From NCBI GenBank assembly GCA_028015205.1, contig CM051516.1, positions 27,332,593 through 27,396,592 on the forward strand: DNA of 64,000 bases. The letters run 5' to 3'. The notes beneath the pieces are model-generated. The model searched no databases, was not told where the DNA came from, and worked only from the letters and a program-made list of their open reading frames with translations. Position numbers and translations under genes: made by a program. Each line of letters begins with the position of its first letter. Positions within the stretch are counted from its first letter, which is position 1. Of this stretch, positions 1 to 11,700 are shown piece after piece. This stretch comes from Mytilisepta virgata (Eukaryota > Mollusca > Bivalvia > Mytilida > Mytilidae).

Positions 1-321
1 ATTTCATATATTTAGTCTGCAATTTTTGACCCGGTCATTTATTAAGTCTGAAATTTCCGACCAAGTGACAGTCATATATTTGCCAAGTTGAAAAAGGGAC
101 CCATTCCAGCGACACATCTGAATATACCTTAATAAAGAAAGTGAAACCCCCTCCCAGGTGTGGTGACCAGTACAGTAGACATACATGTATATTCGAGGTC
201 ACCTCTATGTGAAGATGTATTTTTGATGATTTAATTGGACCCAAAAATGAAGTCCCCGCAAATACCATAAATTTGTTAACGCGAATGGCTTTCAAACACA
301 ATCCACGTAACTTGTTGCGCA
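1..321. other. non-coding, no feature seen
   Basis: AT-rich sequence with short open frames only, none with recognisable protein similarity or a credible start context. Nothing assignable. Confidence 0.5.
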
Positions 322-454
322 GCAACACAGGTATCTGCAATTTTATCAATCAAACATGAATAATTGATGAAATGTCAAGGAACGCTTCCTTGAGTTGACA
401 TTTCAAATATTTTCAAGTTTGATTGATACAATTTCAGACTCCTGTGAATGTTGC
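322..454. repeat. imperfect hairpin (inverted repeat), MITE-like
   Basis: The segment from GCAACACAGG to the complementary CCTGTGAATGTTGC folds on itself. The two arms, about 60 bp each, meet at the palindrome AGGAACGCTTCCT near 380-390. Arms are diverged with small bulges. No target duplication could be fixed. It looks like a fold-back miniature element or a remnant of one; no coding capacity. Confidence 0.6.
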
Positions 455-1395
455 CATACAGCCCCTTTATTGATTATTATATATCCCCATTGTTCCGCAA
501 TGCAAAGTCATCTGTCTTATTTTGAGGTATCCCTAAGAATACATGTCAAAACACAGTGATTAGGATTAGAAGGAGTCATGCACCAATTTTCATATTCAAG
601 TTGAAAATGCCACATTAAAAACAGAATATTTTACAGAGATTGTTAAAGAATGTCCCCTTAAAATTCTGAATATCAATAGAAAATGTCACATTATAACTTT
701 TAAAAAATTATTGCACCCCCCCCCCCCCCTCCTTCCCAACCATTCGTGACGGGATAATAAGATTCACTGATGTAAATAGAAAAATTCTAACCCTAAACAC
801 CGCATTTAAATGAGAGAATATATCACAGGAAAAATTCAACAAATCTGTTCACAACAATTTTGTTTCTCCATGAAAACCCTTGCACATGATTTGGGGGGGG
901 GGTGTTCAGTGATAGCTCATTTGGGAGAGCAAAATGGTGGCAAACTGTGAGGAGAGGGTGGCAAGGGGCGGGATCCCGGGACTAGGGGGAGTGAAGGCGT
1001 AGTTGAGGGGGAGGAAAACGGCAATATTTGGAGAACAGCCTGTGTGTTTTTTGTCTGCAACACATTTTGAAAATTTATATAGGACGAAAAATCGGGTGGC
1101 GGCAATTAATTCTTGACCAGTAAAATTTAGTAGGCATGTAAATTAATATATATATATATATGTCAGCCCTTCCCCTCAGTCAGAATCAAATGGTCCGATA
1201 ATCGCTTTTTAGGATTAATAGAAACCGTTTATTACCTGGGTTTTCCAGTAATGCTCGAACGCAGCGCCACCTGTCGTTTTCAGAAAAACAAGAAAACCGA
1301 GCGCCATCTGTCGTCATAATGATCGTTAGAATAATACAACGATGACATTTAACGAATCGACATTTTACGAATCGACATGTTCAAGTTACAAAACA
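455..1395. other. non-coding, homopolymer and TA tracts
   Basis: Holds a C-run at 716-729, a G-run near 893-902, and a short TA dinucleotide tract near 1144-1161. A proline-rich reading frame on the minus strand near 917-1105 is low complexity and not credible. No gene recognised. Confidence 0.5.
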
Positions 1396-1618
1396 TCAAT
1401 ATACGAATTTTGAAATTACACAGTTACAAGTGGCAAATTGACAATTTACGAATTAAAAATTTAGAAATTACACAGTTACAAGTTATAAATTGACAATTTA
1501 CGAATTAAGAATTTAGAAATTACACAGTTACAAGTTACAAATTGACAATTTACGAATTAAGAATTTAGAAATTACACAGTTACAAGTTACAAATTGACAA
1601 TTTACGAATTAAGAATTT
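1396..1618. repeat. 52-bp tandem repeat, about 4 copies
   Basis: The word CGAATT...AAATTACACAGTTACAAG recurs with starts near 1404, 1449, 1501, 1553 and 1605. The last three intervals are exactly 52 bp and the first is about 45 bp. The last copies are almost identical, so this is a young short array. No coding or known function. Confidence 0.85.
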
Positions 1619-2169
1619 TGACCCCGTTGGCTTTCCATAAAAAGTAACAACACTGTCGTGAAATTCGACAACATTGTCATTAAGTGTAATCTCCCAACAA
1701 AGAAATTGACAAAGTTAATTAAATGTGAGAAGTCAATTAAAGCATGATGGGGATTAACATAAAAATCTTTGATCCTAAAATAAACTTTGCATGGTTTATT
1801 TTAACTCGGGGTAAGTTTTGTCACTATATTTGTTAACACTAAATTTGCATCAAAATCATCACTTGGAAGCGTGAAACAAATGTGGGGGTGCGGGTATAAC
1901 TGTCGTCTACGACAGTACTCTTCTTTGGTTTGTCTTTGTTTATTGTGGTTTTACGTCACTTCTGTGCAATCTAAGCGAAGAGATTTTATTGGTGGAGGAA
2001 TCATGGATTTTAAGAGAGATCAACTGAAGACCTTGTCAATTAAGATTGGAGTCGAACGTACATTTTCCCAACCTTACAAAGTGTATGTTGTTAGAATTAA
2101 ATCTGCTGTAACAGTGATGTGTTAATATAGATTATAACATGGTATTTTTCATATCACACCTATTATCAG
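1619..2169. other. non-coding, no feature seen
   Basis: AT-rich. An 84-codon open frame at 1871-2125 has no recognisable domain and begins with a non-ATG codon, so it is not called as a gene. Confidence 0.4.
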
Positions 2170-2431
2170 CCCTAGGTCAAGATATTAGCCCGAGAGCCGC
2201 CAGGCTCGAGGGGTGATTTTGAGAACGTTTGTCCTGGCATGATTCATTACTCAAATGCCTTTAAATTTTCCGTTTAAAATTTGACAAAAATTACCAGAAA
2301 TTTCTTTTGATACAGGGTAACCCTTAGCTGAGTTTGGATACCTGTTTGTTTTAATTGTTTTGATGTTTGATGGTTGTGCTTATAAATTTATCATTATATC
2401 TTTAACCGGTTTTCCAATATTTTGATCTCGA

Positions 2432-2475
2432 GCACTGCTGGTGAGTTGTCGGTCAACGAAATGGCCATTCAGTGC
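2432..2475 (+). ncRNA. degenerate hammerhead ribozyme motif
   Basis: Order of parts: stem I strand GCACTG, core CTGGTGA, stem II GTTG with loop TCGGT and CAAC, core GAAA, short stem III ATGGCCAT, then CAGTGC, which pairs with GCACTG. The core should be CTGATGA; the A-to-G change at the essential A6 position predicts loss of cleavage. Same family as the better copy at 3183-3226. Confidence 0.55.
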
Positions 2476-2699
2476 ATCAAATTTATATTGGTATTTTGTG
2501 ATATGTTATATTACTACCACTGGGTATATGTCACTGTTGGTGGACTTTTAGTCCCCGAGGGCATTATCATCCCAGTAGCCAGAACTTTTGTCCTGGCATG
2601 ATTGATTACTCAAATGCCGTTTAAAATTTGTCAAAAATTACCAGAAATTTCTAAGGCTCTCCCTTTTGATGCCGAGGTAACTCTTAGATGAGTTTTATC

Positions 2700-2813
2700 A
2701 GGGAAAAGTTGATGTCATCACTTAGGAAATTTTACGGTCGTCATCACGAATTGATTGACCATTACAGTGTTCCAATATCTAAGATGATGTTGGACCTGTT
2801 CCCACTGTCGTAA
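2700..2813 (+). pseudogene. retroelement ORF, C-terminal remnant
   Basis: The plus strand reads cleanly to a TAA stop at 2811-2813. It carries the motif KLMSSLRKFYGRHHELIDHY followed by a short tail. A homologous stretch, KLVSSLLKFFGRHHDLVDRY, is found on the minus strand near 13.0-13.15 kb. The conserved K-F-x-G-R-H-H-[DE]-L-[VI]-D-x-Y signature and the following conserved UTR mark it as the end of a polyprotein or reverse-transcriptase ORF of a retroelement common in bivalves. I recall similar ends in mussel repeats; the element class (PLE, DIRS or LINE) is not decided here. Only about 40 codons remain. Confidence 0.5.
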
Positions 2814-3182
2814 CCTTTCATGTGCCTCCACCGATTTGTGACTTCCACCGGATTGACTTTGTTGAACTTCACGACGGGTGCCGTATACGGAGCAGGAACT
2901 GCTTACCCTTCCGGAGAACATGGGTTCACTCCTGGTTTTTATAGGAGTTCGTGTTGTTCATTGTTTTTTAGTTTTCTGTGTTTATTTGTTTATCTTGTGG
3001 TTGTTCATTTGTCTTCCCGGGTTTGTCTGTCCAATGGATTACGTTTGTTTTGATTGCGCCTTAGGTATATTTGTCCTTTTTTGGGGGGATACCTGTTTGT
3101 TTTAATTGTTTTGATTTTTGATGGTTGTTTTTATTAATTCATCATTATATCTTTAACCGGTTTTCCAATATTTTGATCTCGA

Positions 3183-3226
3183 GCACTGCTGATGAGTTGT
3201 CAGTCAACGAAATGGCCATACAGTGC
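3183..3226 (+). ncRNA. hammerhead ribozyme, intact-looking type I core
   Basis: Stem I GCACTG (3183-3188) pairs perfectly with CAGTGC (3221-3226). The core CTGATGA (3189-3195) is canonical. Stem II is GTTG/CAAC with a 5-nt loop, giving the required G10.1-C11.1 pair. The second core, GAAA, is at 3209-3212. Stem III is only two base pairs (A-T, T-A) with a GGCC loop, and the predicted cleavage triplet is ATA. Very short stem III is typical of animal type I hammerheads in Penelope-like elements and retrozymes. Activity in cis may need a dimeric transcript. Not tested. Confidence 0.65.
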
Positions 3227-3270
3227 ATCAAATTTATTTTGGTATTTTGTGTTACGTTTTATTTGACCAT

Positions 3271-5861
3271 GGGCTGATAATGGATCTGATATGAATAATG
3301 ACATGTTTATATGATATTTTTATCATGTACTTCAACATTGGTGTTTTATAGGTCTCCATGAAAATTCTTATCTCATTGATTTCAGTTTCATTACCGTATT
3401 ACCGAATATCCACAAGGCGCCGCAAATCGTCATTGTCCCTCATTCATTTAGTCAAAATGTTTTGTCAATTAATGTTTTTTTTCTGTTTGTATTAACATTT
3501 TTGAGCGAATTAATATAATCCACAGTTTCTTCCCGCTATCGTCTGCCCTTTTTCTACATTATGTATGTGCTAGTAAGTTTAGAATCGATTACGGAAACGA
3601 CTGATTTATAACGCGATTACGGATTAGGGGTGTGATATAAAACGGAAGCAGTTGATATAAACCAGATACAGTTGATATCAAAGTTTTATTTTATAACTAA
3701 ATATAGCATATAGTTCCTAAAAGCTTTTACCTTGACATAAAACTGTATTAGTTATCAGAAAAAATGCAAAGTTTCCTAACAAGCCAAACTGTTTCCGTGT
3801 TGGCGGAATATAATTGCTTATTATAACTAATTTCAATGAAAATCAAACGTTTTATGGGTCATTTATATATATTAAAAACTGATTTGAGACAAAGATAACT
3901 CGAAATGCTTGTTAAACGACACATTGCTCGTTAATTTTCATGCTATCCCCGAAAACTGTGATATGTACTTTATTAGAGAATTCCCCAATTTCCTATAGTT
4001 TTTGTACAAATAAATTTTTTTGTAACCTGAATATCGTACAATATGATGTAATAGTACAATTAAAAGATCGGGATGAATAAAAGTGGATAGTTAAAGTTTT
4101 AAAGAGCCACTGATGCGTCACAACCTATTGAAAGATGCTTTACAAATTTTTTTAATTGTAAGGCATTGCAGTAATTTTTGGCCTGTGAAACGTCTCTAAG
4201 ACAAAGCTTCACTCTTAAGGTATAAAAAATGCATTAAAATTATAGAGAGAAACAGAACTTTAAAAAAAACTTTCATGAAAACGATACGACTGACAGCTTA
4301 TGAAAATAGTTCTAAAAACCCACATAATCGAAAAGAGGCAAAAATGTTGTAATATTAATTGGCAATAAATATTTAGCTGAAGACTGAAACAAAATAGAAA
4401 TCTATCTTAACAAAAAAATTATAATTACGAAAAGGGAATATCAATAAAAAAAATCCAGACTCCAGCTGGTACAAAAAATCCGATGTAAAATGTGTTGAAA
4501 AAATGACGATTACTGGGAATCAAATGGTTGTCAACTTCGAAAAAAAAATATCAAGCTCATATATGCAGAGAATAGAAAGAATTCCGCTTAGAGATCATAT
4601 CATTCCCTTCTTCTTATATAAAATCAAGTGCTAGTCCCTTATAACCACTAAAGCAGCTTATTATGTTAAATTATTTTGGTCGAAATGACAGAACATTAAA
4701 ACAATTTATGCATGCAAACAATTTTCCAAAGTCTAGTATAGTAAGACGTTCCACTATTATTTTACTGCTCCGATATCAACGTCTTGTTTTTGGGGTTTTT
4801 TTTTTTTTTTTTTTTTTTTTAATCGTCACTTCGAGACACAACGGTCGACTGTTCCCAAAAATATCTCGTTTGTTACGATCAACATTTACGAAAACTGCTA
4901 CTGGTTCTGTTTGATTATAACATAAAAATTTCCAAACTACGGAATAATATAATAATATTATTTTGTATCATATATAATCATTTTTAAAGAAAATTTCACC
5001 TTTCAATGAAGCGTGAGAAACAACAATTGCAATATCATTTTTTGTATGCCATTTAAGTGCATGAACGAATGCTCACCATAATTTTCTCGGCAGCCTTTAA
5101 TATACTAAGTACCTACCTTTATGATTGTCTTTATGTTCAGTTGAACGTTTTTTGGGAAGACTAAACTTTCCCTCACACACCAAATTGACGACAATTGACA
5201 ATTCATCCCCACATATTCCATCTTTGTGTCCACCAATACGTTCTGTATCCGATTTACAATACTTTTCAAATCCAGCAAGAACTGGCCAAATAACATATAT
5301 CAAGCAGAAACAAAACAAAAACCATACAGCATATCTGGGCATTTTACCTACAAAGACAGAAATAATTTCTCTAATTCACCAGTAGTCATTACAGGGGATC
5401 TATTTGAGCAGCTGAGCCCAGTAATTTATACAATATAAGATTTGCATGATGATTAAGACAATCTGATTATTGGTTTAACACTGTTATTTTGTTCTATGTC
5501 ACGTTTCTATGTGTTTTCTTTTTATGATTCCTTAATGAAGTTTTGTTTTTTTCTTTCTTTCTGAAGCTATGGAAATATCGTGTAGCTTTTCCAATTAAAA
5601 GAATAATTTTAAATTTTATAATAAAATGATGTATATTAAACATAGCTACCCTGCGTCATCACCTCATTTGAAAGGCAACATCATAATTATGTTTTTCTTG
5701 GAATAATTTTACTCCGTTATATGATATTGTTTCCTGGAAGTAATAAGAGATATAGACCTTGCAGCACGGGTAGCAGTGTCCACAAACAAGAGTGGTAATT
5801 GTATTAGCCTTTTTTAGGGCTTGTCTGATTTCAGCATTCAGTTGATTTGTGTATACATAAA
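3271..5861. other. non-coding AT-rich stretch
   Basis: No gene, RNA or transposon end recognised. Contains a poly-T run near 4797-4820. Short frames near 4663-4914 and 5097-5438 are low complexity or overlap each other on both strands and are not supported. Confidence 0.4.
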
Positions 5862-6055
5862 ATAACAATCCAAAGATACTAATATTAGATATATTAAATT
5901 TATACTATGCTGTATACGACGCATTTCAAGGAGTTACCTCTCATCAGCAGCATTAAAATCGAAACATTTGGAAGACCAAAAACCAAACTTATTTTAAACA
6001 AGAAGTACTTATAACCAAAAATACCGAAATAGGAAGCCAAATTTCAACTAAGAAA
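5862..6055 (-). repeat. dispersed repeat family C, copy 1
   Basis: About 190 bp that recurs almost unchanged at 22160-22347 in the same orientation. A third partial copy of about 40 bp lies at 22533-22574. Shared words include CAATCCAAAGATACTAATAT and GGAAGACCAAAAACCAAACT. On the minus strand it contains a hammerhead-like core (5906-5954). Interpreted as a small retrozyme-like or Penelope-derived non-coding element. Confidence 0.7.
5906..5954 (-). ncRNA. hammerhead-like core, diverged
   Basis: Read on the minus strand: CTGATGA, stem II GAGG/CCTT (G-U, A-U, G-C, G-C) with loop TAACT, then GAAA, then TGCG and a GTC cleavage triplet. The catalytic core is complete. Stem I is not contiguous: ATGCTG and CAGCAT are complementary but separated from the core by an unpaired GTATA. 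Cleavage is therefore uncertain. The same motif is repeated at 22202-22249. Confidence 0.5.
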
Positions 6056-6324
6056 TCATGTTTGTCCAACTAACATGATCACGTGTATAAAACAGCGGGT
6101 ATATATTATAATCTCCCTAACTTTACTTAGTTACAATACACTTAGTCCGAGAACAGAACAGACAAATCGTCTCTTATTTTATAACGAGTCCAATGATGTA
6201 ACAATGTGAATATCTTTTGATTTTGATTTTCATAATATGCATGTCGATCACTGATACAAGTCCTCAAAGGTTTTGATACTAAATACTCTAATGAAACAAC
6301 ATTATATAATGAAGTAATTATAGG

Positions 6325-6476
6325 ATAACTAATTCAAGAATTTGAAATATCGCAAAATATTCAACGAGTGACCGAAAAACACCTTAATTCACGAATGCGC
6401 GCAGCATGAAGGGATTATTAGTGTTTTCCGGTCACGAGTTGAATATTTTCGATATTCAGATTCTTGAATTGGTTAT
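6325..6476. repeat. hairpin element, about 70-bp arms
   Basis: Starts ATAACTAATTCAAGAAT and ends with its complement, ATTCTTGAATTGGTTAT. The arms also share CGAGTGACCG and CGGTCACGAG. The centre is the short GC-richer stretch around GAATGCGCGCAGCATG. A fold-back MITE or a fragment of one. A 60-codon open frame over its right half is not a gene. Confidence 0.7.
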
Positions 6477-7025
6477 ACTGTTTATTAAAAAATGCTTCAA
6501 AAGTGTCATATTTTCCTTAGATCCCTTCCTGAATCTTTCGACGTCACAAACGTCATTTGTTAGTAACGCCCTTGACGACGTTAAATAAAAACCGCTCTTT
6601 CACTGAGTGAAAATATCGAATTTATTTTCACTGGAAATTACGATAAATCACCATCATCAATGTAATAAATGTACGTATTCTGAAAAAAAATAATGATAAT
6701 GTTGCATTTCAAAGGAAGGAAATTTCTTTTATAGTATTAAAATTATAGATATGCATATGCATAGTCAAAATTTGCATATTGTTCGAGTAATTTGTTGATT
6801 ATCTAATAGATATGAAAGAAGATACGATTTAGATGTCGACAACAAAACAACCATGAAACGGATTTCCGAAAAGAACAAAAAGAGGTCGTCCTTCAACTTC
6901 AAATACCGGTCATGTGCCCACACTTCATAACTAAAATAACATGAGATTGTCTATCTAACTTTATTTTGTAATTATTACCATTAGTCTATCTGAAAATTTA
7001 CATCAGATTTTAAATTTCTTGTTTA

Positions 7026-7268
7026 AGGGACGAGATCAAAAGTTCAATGTAGGATAAAAAAACTTAATTCACATAGTTTTTTCACTGACCCCCCCCCCCC
7101 CCTCCCTCTTTAAACTTAATTTGGGAAAAACTGATTGACCTATATGGGCATATCCAAAAATTGATGTCGGATAACAAAACTTGCAGCAATTTTTACCCCC
7201 CCCCCCCCCACCCCCAAACTATTTGAATTAAGTTTTTTATCCTACATTGAACTTTTGATCTCGTCCCT
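7026..7268. mobile_element. MITE with about 45-bp terminal inverted repeats
   Basis: Left end AGGGACGAGATCAAAAGTTC (from 7026) is matched by the complement at the right end (to 7268). The TIRs run about 45 bp through ATGTAGGATAAAAAACTTAA. Inside are two poly-C tracts (about 7089-7102 and 7196-7209). At 243 bp with no coding capacity it is a non-autonomous DNA transposon. The target duplication is not clear (possibly TTA), so the superfamily is open. Confidence 0.8.
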
Positions 7269-9597
7269 GATTATGCAGTCAACTTCTCACTTTTTGTTGC
7301 CTTAAAGTGTGGGAAATGAAAAAGATTTGTAAGATTATCTCACTGTTATTCACGTTGAAAAGAGAGATGATACATTTTCTCATATTCTTTTTGATTCACA
7401 AAATGTGTATATTTCGTGGACATAGGCCGAAAATGCTGAAGCAAATTCGAATGCAATAACAGGTTAAATCCGGGACAGAAGGAAAATATTTATTAAATGG
7501 CGTATGCATTAATGTATACATATGCAAATAAAGACCAACATAACTCTTGTCTTAAAAAGCTAATTTTAAGTTATAAGGCGTTTCTAGAAACAATTAAACC
7601 GCTAAATATGAAAAAAAAAACTATTAAACTGAATTTTGACTGATTATTGCCTTGTTCAATGTGAATTACTCTCACTTGAGACAGGCCAAACCATTTCCTC
7701 ATTTATAAGATGCTTTGACTTCCTCATTTACTCTCCATAATTAATTAAAAGATAACCGTGTTCTTAACCAACAGATCATACAAAGATGATTTATATTCTA
7801 TAAGAATAAATCTCGTACTACGTCTATACGAACATTTTATTTTACGAACGCAGAATCAACGTGAGAATGGACAGAAATGTAATGTTTTACTTAAATGACA
7901 ACAATCTGTTTTGCACAGACTTGATCGATTTTCTTTTTCCAGAAACAAATTGCAGAAATATAACTTTGTGCATACACTGTACACTTAGGTATATGATTTT
8001 AGCCTTTATATTTTGTTTATGACTGCCGTCAAAGGGCGACTTTTTTCGAGTAATTGAAGGCATTAATAGCCACGTTTCAAATCAGTGAACGTGACCGGTG
8101 CTGGCGCGACTTATTTAATTAACTCTGGATGAGAACAACATTTCACGTCCTACGTAGCTGATAGCAACAAATCTCAAAATTATCACACGATTTTAAATTT
8201 GCTTTGATGTTTAATTTCGAATAATACCCTGAAAAATAATAATTAACGATCACTTTGACAAATATTGGCTATTTAATATCCTGATAATACAAAAGTCTTG
8301 AAAAGGTTAACGCCAGGAAAATGATATTAACTTCTTAATCTCTTCCGCCGATCTGACAAAATGACACTCAGATTTATATGTCAGTCTCAGCAGAAGGTTA
8401 GAGGTCAATATTATCGATTTTCAAATTAAGTTTATATAATTGTATAAGGTAAATACTTTTCATAATTTTCACATTAGCTGCTATACTACAAGAAAGTAAA
8501 GCGTTAAGAAATAAATCTTACCAATTCTTTTAATGTATATCTCTAATATATTTAGGTAAAATGAAAAATTGAAGATATTTAGGTTGATTGACTACATATG
8601 ACGTGGTATGAAAATAACACACATTCTCTTTCGTGTGAACTCTGGTAATACCGTTAAGGGAGAATTTTTTTTTCACACCTAAAGTGACCCGGTCTTTTTA
8701 TTTTGCCAAAATCCTGGTCCTGCCATTTTATTTCTTTCATCCTAGCTCCCCCCCCCCCTTATAAAAATCAGATAGTTGCTGTAATTCTTGTGTGGATTTT
8801 TTTTATTTGCCGTTTTCATATTTTTTAAGAAGATCATAAAATAGTCCTTAACCATTATTTGAAGAAATTGGTTATGTCCACATGTCTTTTGCAAAAAAGG
8901 ATTTCCATCCGACTTTTTTATTCCTATACGATGTATTTTAGATGCTTTTTAAATATAACCGACAACTATGAATGAATAACGCTGGTTCAGTTTTTAAAAT
9001 CTAATTTAAATCTTGAAAGAAACCAAATGATTATATCGTGTTTAAAAAAAATAAAAAATGAATTAAACACTCACTTTCCGACACAAAATCTAAGCAGAGG
9101 AATAACGCTCTGATTGCTTTTCTTTATCTTAAAGGCACATTCAGACCTTCAAACCAGACATAAATCTCATCCGCTGCAATCTGACTTAGAACACCTAAGT
9201 ATTACCCAACATTTCCACCTCCATGCTTGTCAATTAAAATTGACAATTTGTCATTTTTTTCCTCAGTCTGACATGTCTCCGAAAACCATTTCACTGCGTG
9301 CAGATATAAACACTGTTTTCTGTTGGTAATTAGAAATCACCTTTTTTTCAATCATAAAAAATTATCATTTTGAAGTTGATATTGCAGGATGAAAACAACA
9401 TCAGTGTACTATAGAAGAATATAGCAAATAATTGTATTCGGCTCGGAACTGGCAGAGCCTCGCATTTCCCCAGTTCTTTAACCTTATACAAATATTTCTA
9501 TTTTCTTGTATATTATACTAATATTGTTTATGCACCTATATCAAACTTACACATTGTTTCTTGATATGATGTTCCTTTTTTAATGTTGGTGATTTAT
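7269..9597. other. non-coding AT-rich stretch
   Basis: No protein, RNA or transposon signature. A C-run lies near 8747-8757. The 71-codon frame at 9114-9329 shows no recognisable domain. Confidence 0.4.
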
Positions 9598-10092
9598 GCC
9601 TTTCTACTTAAAAAATGAAGCTTTATTAATAAGTACATGAAACATTTTTCTTATTGTTTCCAGTGTCAATATTCATAATTATTCTAAAATACTTAAATCA
9701 TCGTTACTAAAATCGTGACAAATGGTTACAAATTATTATAAAAGTTCTTCGTATATGTGACTCACTAGACTGACATTTCCTTAGGCTCCTCTATAAGTGT
9801 TGCCTTATGAAAGTCAGATGTTGTTGTGGAGTTAAGTCGCCTTGTTCATAAAAAAATCAAATATGCACGAAAAATCATAGAATTAGCAATTTTCGGTTAA
9901 ATTAAAAAACGCGTCGACTTCGATGGACTCAATATACTTTGTTAAAATTTGAAACATACTTTGTTAAGATAAGTATCTTTCAATGGTCAACTGCTAATCA
10001 ATGCTAAACATATAGCTTCAACTCCTATTTTGTGTTTTAATTTAATGAAATTTACCCTTGACTTAATGAAAAAGTCAAGTAAAAAGCCTAAC
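9598..10092 (+). repeat. dispersed repeat family D, left copy
   Basis: About 490 bp matched in inverted orientation by 14016-14496. Shared blocks include TTTATTAATAAGTACATG, AGTCTAGTGAGTC-type, CGACTTCGATGG, and GACTTAATGAAAAA-type words. Divergence is substantial, with many point changes and small indels. The pair flanks a 3.9-kb interval with the Tc1 element, but the two insertions are probably independent members of one family, not TIRs of a single element. Confidence 0.7.
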
Positions 10093-10175
10093 TTAAGACT
10101 GTTGCATGGAAAAATATCATATTGCAAGTACTAGGTTGAAAACATTCACCCTCAGTTGATATAATGAGTGATATA

Positions 10176-11698
10176 TACTCTCTCAAAAAAGAAACGCAAC
10201 ATCAGATTATCTTTTTGAAATATTATTTTTCCGGACAAATAACCAATAAATATCAAAATATATGTACACATGATCATAATTACACCTTCATAAAAAGTTT
10301 CCAGGTACAATCATTTAAATTCATCCACCCGTAAACGACTTTGGTCGCAATCTGGGACACCCTACGATTTACGCATTGCCAAAAACTGGGTCGACTTTCA
10401 CGTGCAAATCATGGGTTATTTTTTAGCTCAGTCAGTCGGTATAAAAACCCGGTATTTCTTTTCATGAATGCATTCGTAAAATAAAATTCTGATGAGGTGA
10501 CGCTATGCCAAGGTTAGACGCTGCTACCCGGAATATCGCTATCGGACGACTAGAGGCCGGAGAATCACAGAATGCTGTTGCTGTAACGTACAATGTTCAT
10601 CGTAGCACAATTTCACGCCTTTGGGGACGCTACCTGCAGCTTGGTACTACGACAGATCGGCCACGTTCAGGGCGCCCGCGTGTTACAACCAGGGCGCAAG
10701 ATCGTTACATCAGACTTTTCCATCTGCGGAATAGGACTATTGCTGCAACAGAAACAGCTGTAAACGTCCCTGGGTTGCGCCGTATATCAGCACAGACAGT
10801 ACGCAATCGGTTACGTTCTCATGGATTGAGGGCAAGAAGACCTTACTTTGGAGCAACACTGAGACGCCAACACCGCCGAGCGAGGGTTAGATGGTGTACT
10901 ACAGTTCGTGCATGGAATTTACAGAACTGGAGAAGAGTATGGTTCAGCGATGAGTCACGTTTTCAACTGGAAAAGCGAGATGGTCGCATACGTGTGTATA
11001 GGCGCCGAAACGAACGTTTTGCGCAAAACTGTGTTGTGGAGAGAGACAATTTTGGCGGAGGCAGTGTTATGATGTGGGCCGCTATTTCTTATGCCAGAAA
11101 CACACAGCTGATACATATCCAAGGCAATCTGAACGCTGTTAGGTATAGAGACGAAATTTTACGACCTCATTTATTGCCGGTAATTGACATTCGGAGAGAA
11201 ATTTTTCAGCACGACAATGCCCGACCACATACAGCACGTGTAACAGTAGACTTTTTAGAACAACAGAATGTCAATGTGATCCGTTGGCCGTCACGATCAC
11301 CCGATCTTAATCCAATTGAACATTTGTGGGATGAAGTGGATCGGCGCGTGCGCCAACGACAACCACCACTGCAAAATCTGCAACAATTACAGCAGGCACT
11401 TCAGTTTGAGTGGCAAAGGATACCGCGTGTTCGAACTCAGCGTTTAATTCAATCTATGCCAAGAAGAGTCGGGGCTGTGTTACAAGCAAATGGTGGACAT
11501 ACCAGATATTGACAATTTATGAGTGATTTATTGACAATATGTGACAAACTGTGATATTCCAAGGTAAAAGAACTCATGAACAAGAAGTGTGCCAATTTTT
11601 GCATTCCTGTGTAAATTATTTATATCATAAATTATGAAAATAATATATGAAGTAAATTTCCTATTTTCTGTATGTTGCGTTTCTTTTTTGAGAGAGTA
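10176..11698 (+). mobile_element. complete Tc1/mariner transposon
   Basis: A 27-bp TIR beginning TACTCTCTCAAAAAAGAA is present at 10176-10202 and as its exact complement at 11672-11698. Each end abuts a TA dinucleotide (10174-10175 and 11699-11700), the duplication expected of this superfamily. It encloses one intact transposase gene. The 1.5-kb size is normal for Tc1-like elements. Identical TIRs and an uninterrupted ORF suggest a young and possibly active copy. Confidence 0.93.
10505..11512 (+). CDS. Tc1-like transposase, DD34E
   Basis: A 335-residue cut-and-paste transposase with a true ATG start. The N-terminal third is a bipartite helix-turn-helix DNA-binding region (about 1-110). An AT-hook-like GRPR sits at 56-59 between the two HTH subdomains. 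The catalytic core shows D149 in WFSDES, D237 in QHDNARPH, and E272 in SPDLNPIEHLW, with exactly 34 residues between the last two: the DD34E signature. The 'GGGSVMMWAAI' stretch at about 184-194 is also typical. Length matches the family (about 340). No stop or frameshift. The gene sits inside matching TIRs, so the element has what it needs to be autonomous. A polyadenylation signal was not pinned down. Confidence 0.95.
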   Translation: MPRLDAATRNIAIGRLEAGESQNAVAVTYNVHRSTISRLWGRYLQLGTTTDRPRSGRPRVTTRAQDRYIRLFHLRNRTIAATETAVNVPGLRRISAQTVRNRLRSHGLRARRPYFGATLRRQHRRARVRWCTTVRAWNLQNWRRVWFSDESRFQLEKRDGRIRVYRRRNERFAQNCVVERDNFGGGSVMMWAAISYARNTQLIHIQGNLNAVRYRDEILRPHLLPVIDIRREIFQHDNARPHTARVTVDFLEQQNVNVIRWPSRSPDLNPIEHLWDEVDRRVRQRQPPLQNLQQLQQALQFEWQRIPRVRTQRLIQSMPRRVGAVLQANGGHTRY

Positions 11699-11700
11699 TA

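Larger units (their letters stand above)
2170..3270 (+). repeat. composite retroelement-derived repeat cluster
   Basis: Several dispersed repeat modules lie side by side. A module containing 'TTTGTCCTGGCATGAT' and 'TTACCAGAAATTTC' occurs at about 2225-2340 and again at 2583-2690. A module containing 'TTTAACCGGTTTTCCAATAT' plus a hammerhead-like core occurs at about 2335-2510 and again at 3090-3260. Between them lies the end of a retroelement reading frame and its presumed 3' UTR. A third copy of the hammerhead module lies inverted near 28.6 kb. The arrangement, with similar modules either side of a coding tail, recalls the pseudo-LTRs of Penelope-like elements, but that assignment is inference. 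Confidence 0.6.

Noticed and set aside
917..1105. Proline/serine-rich small protein
   Set aside because: Low-complexity translation of a G-rich tract with no start context or homology.
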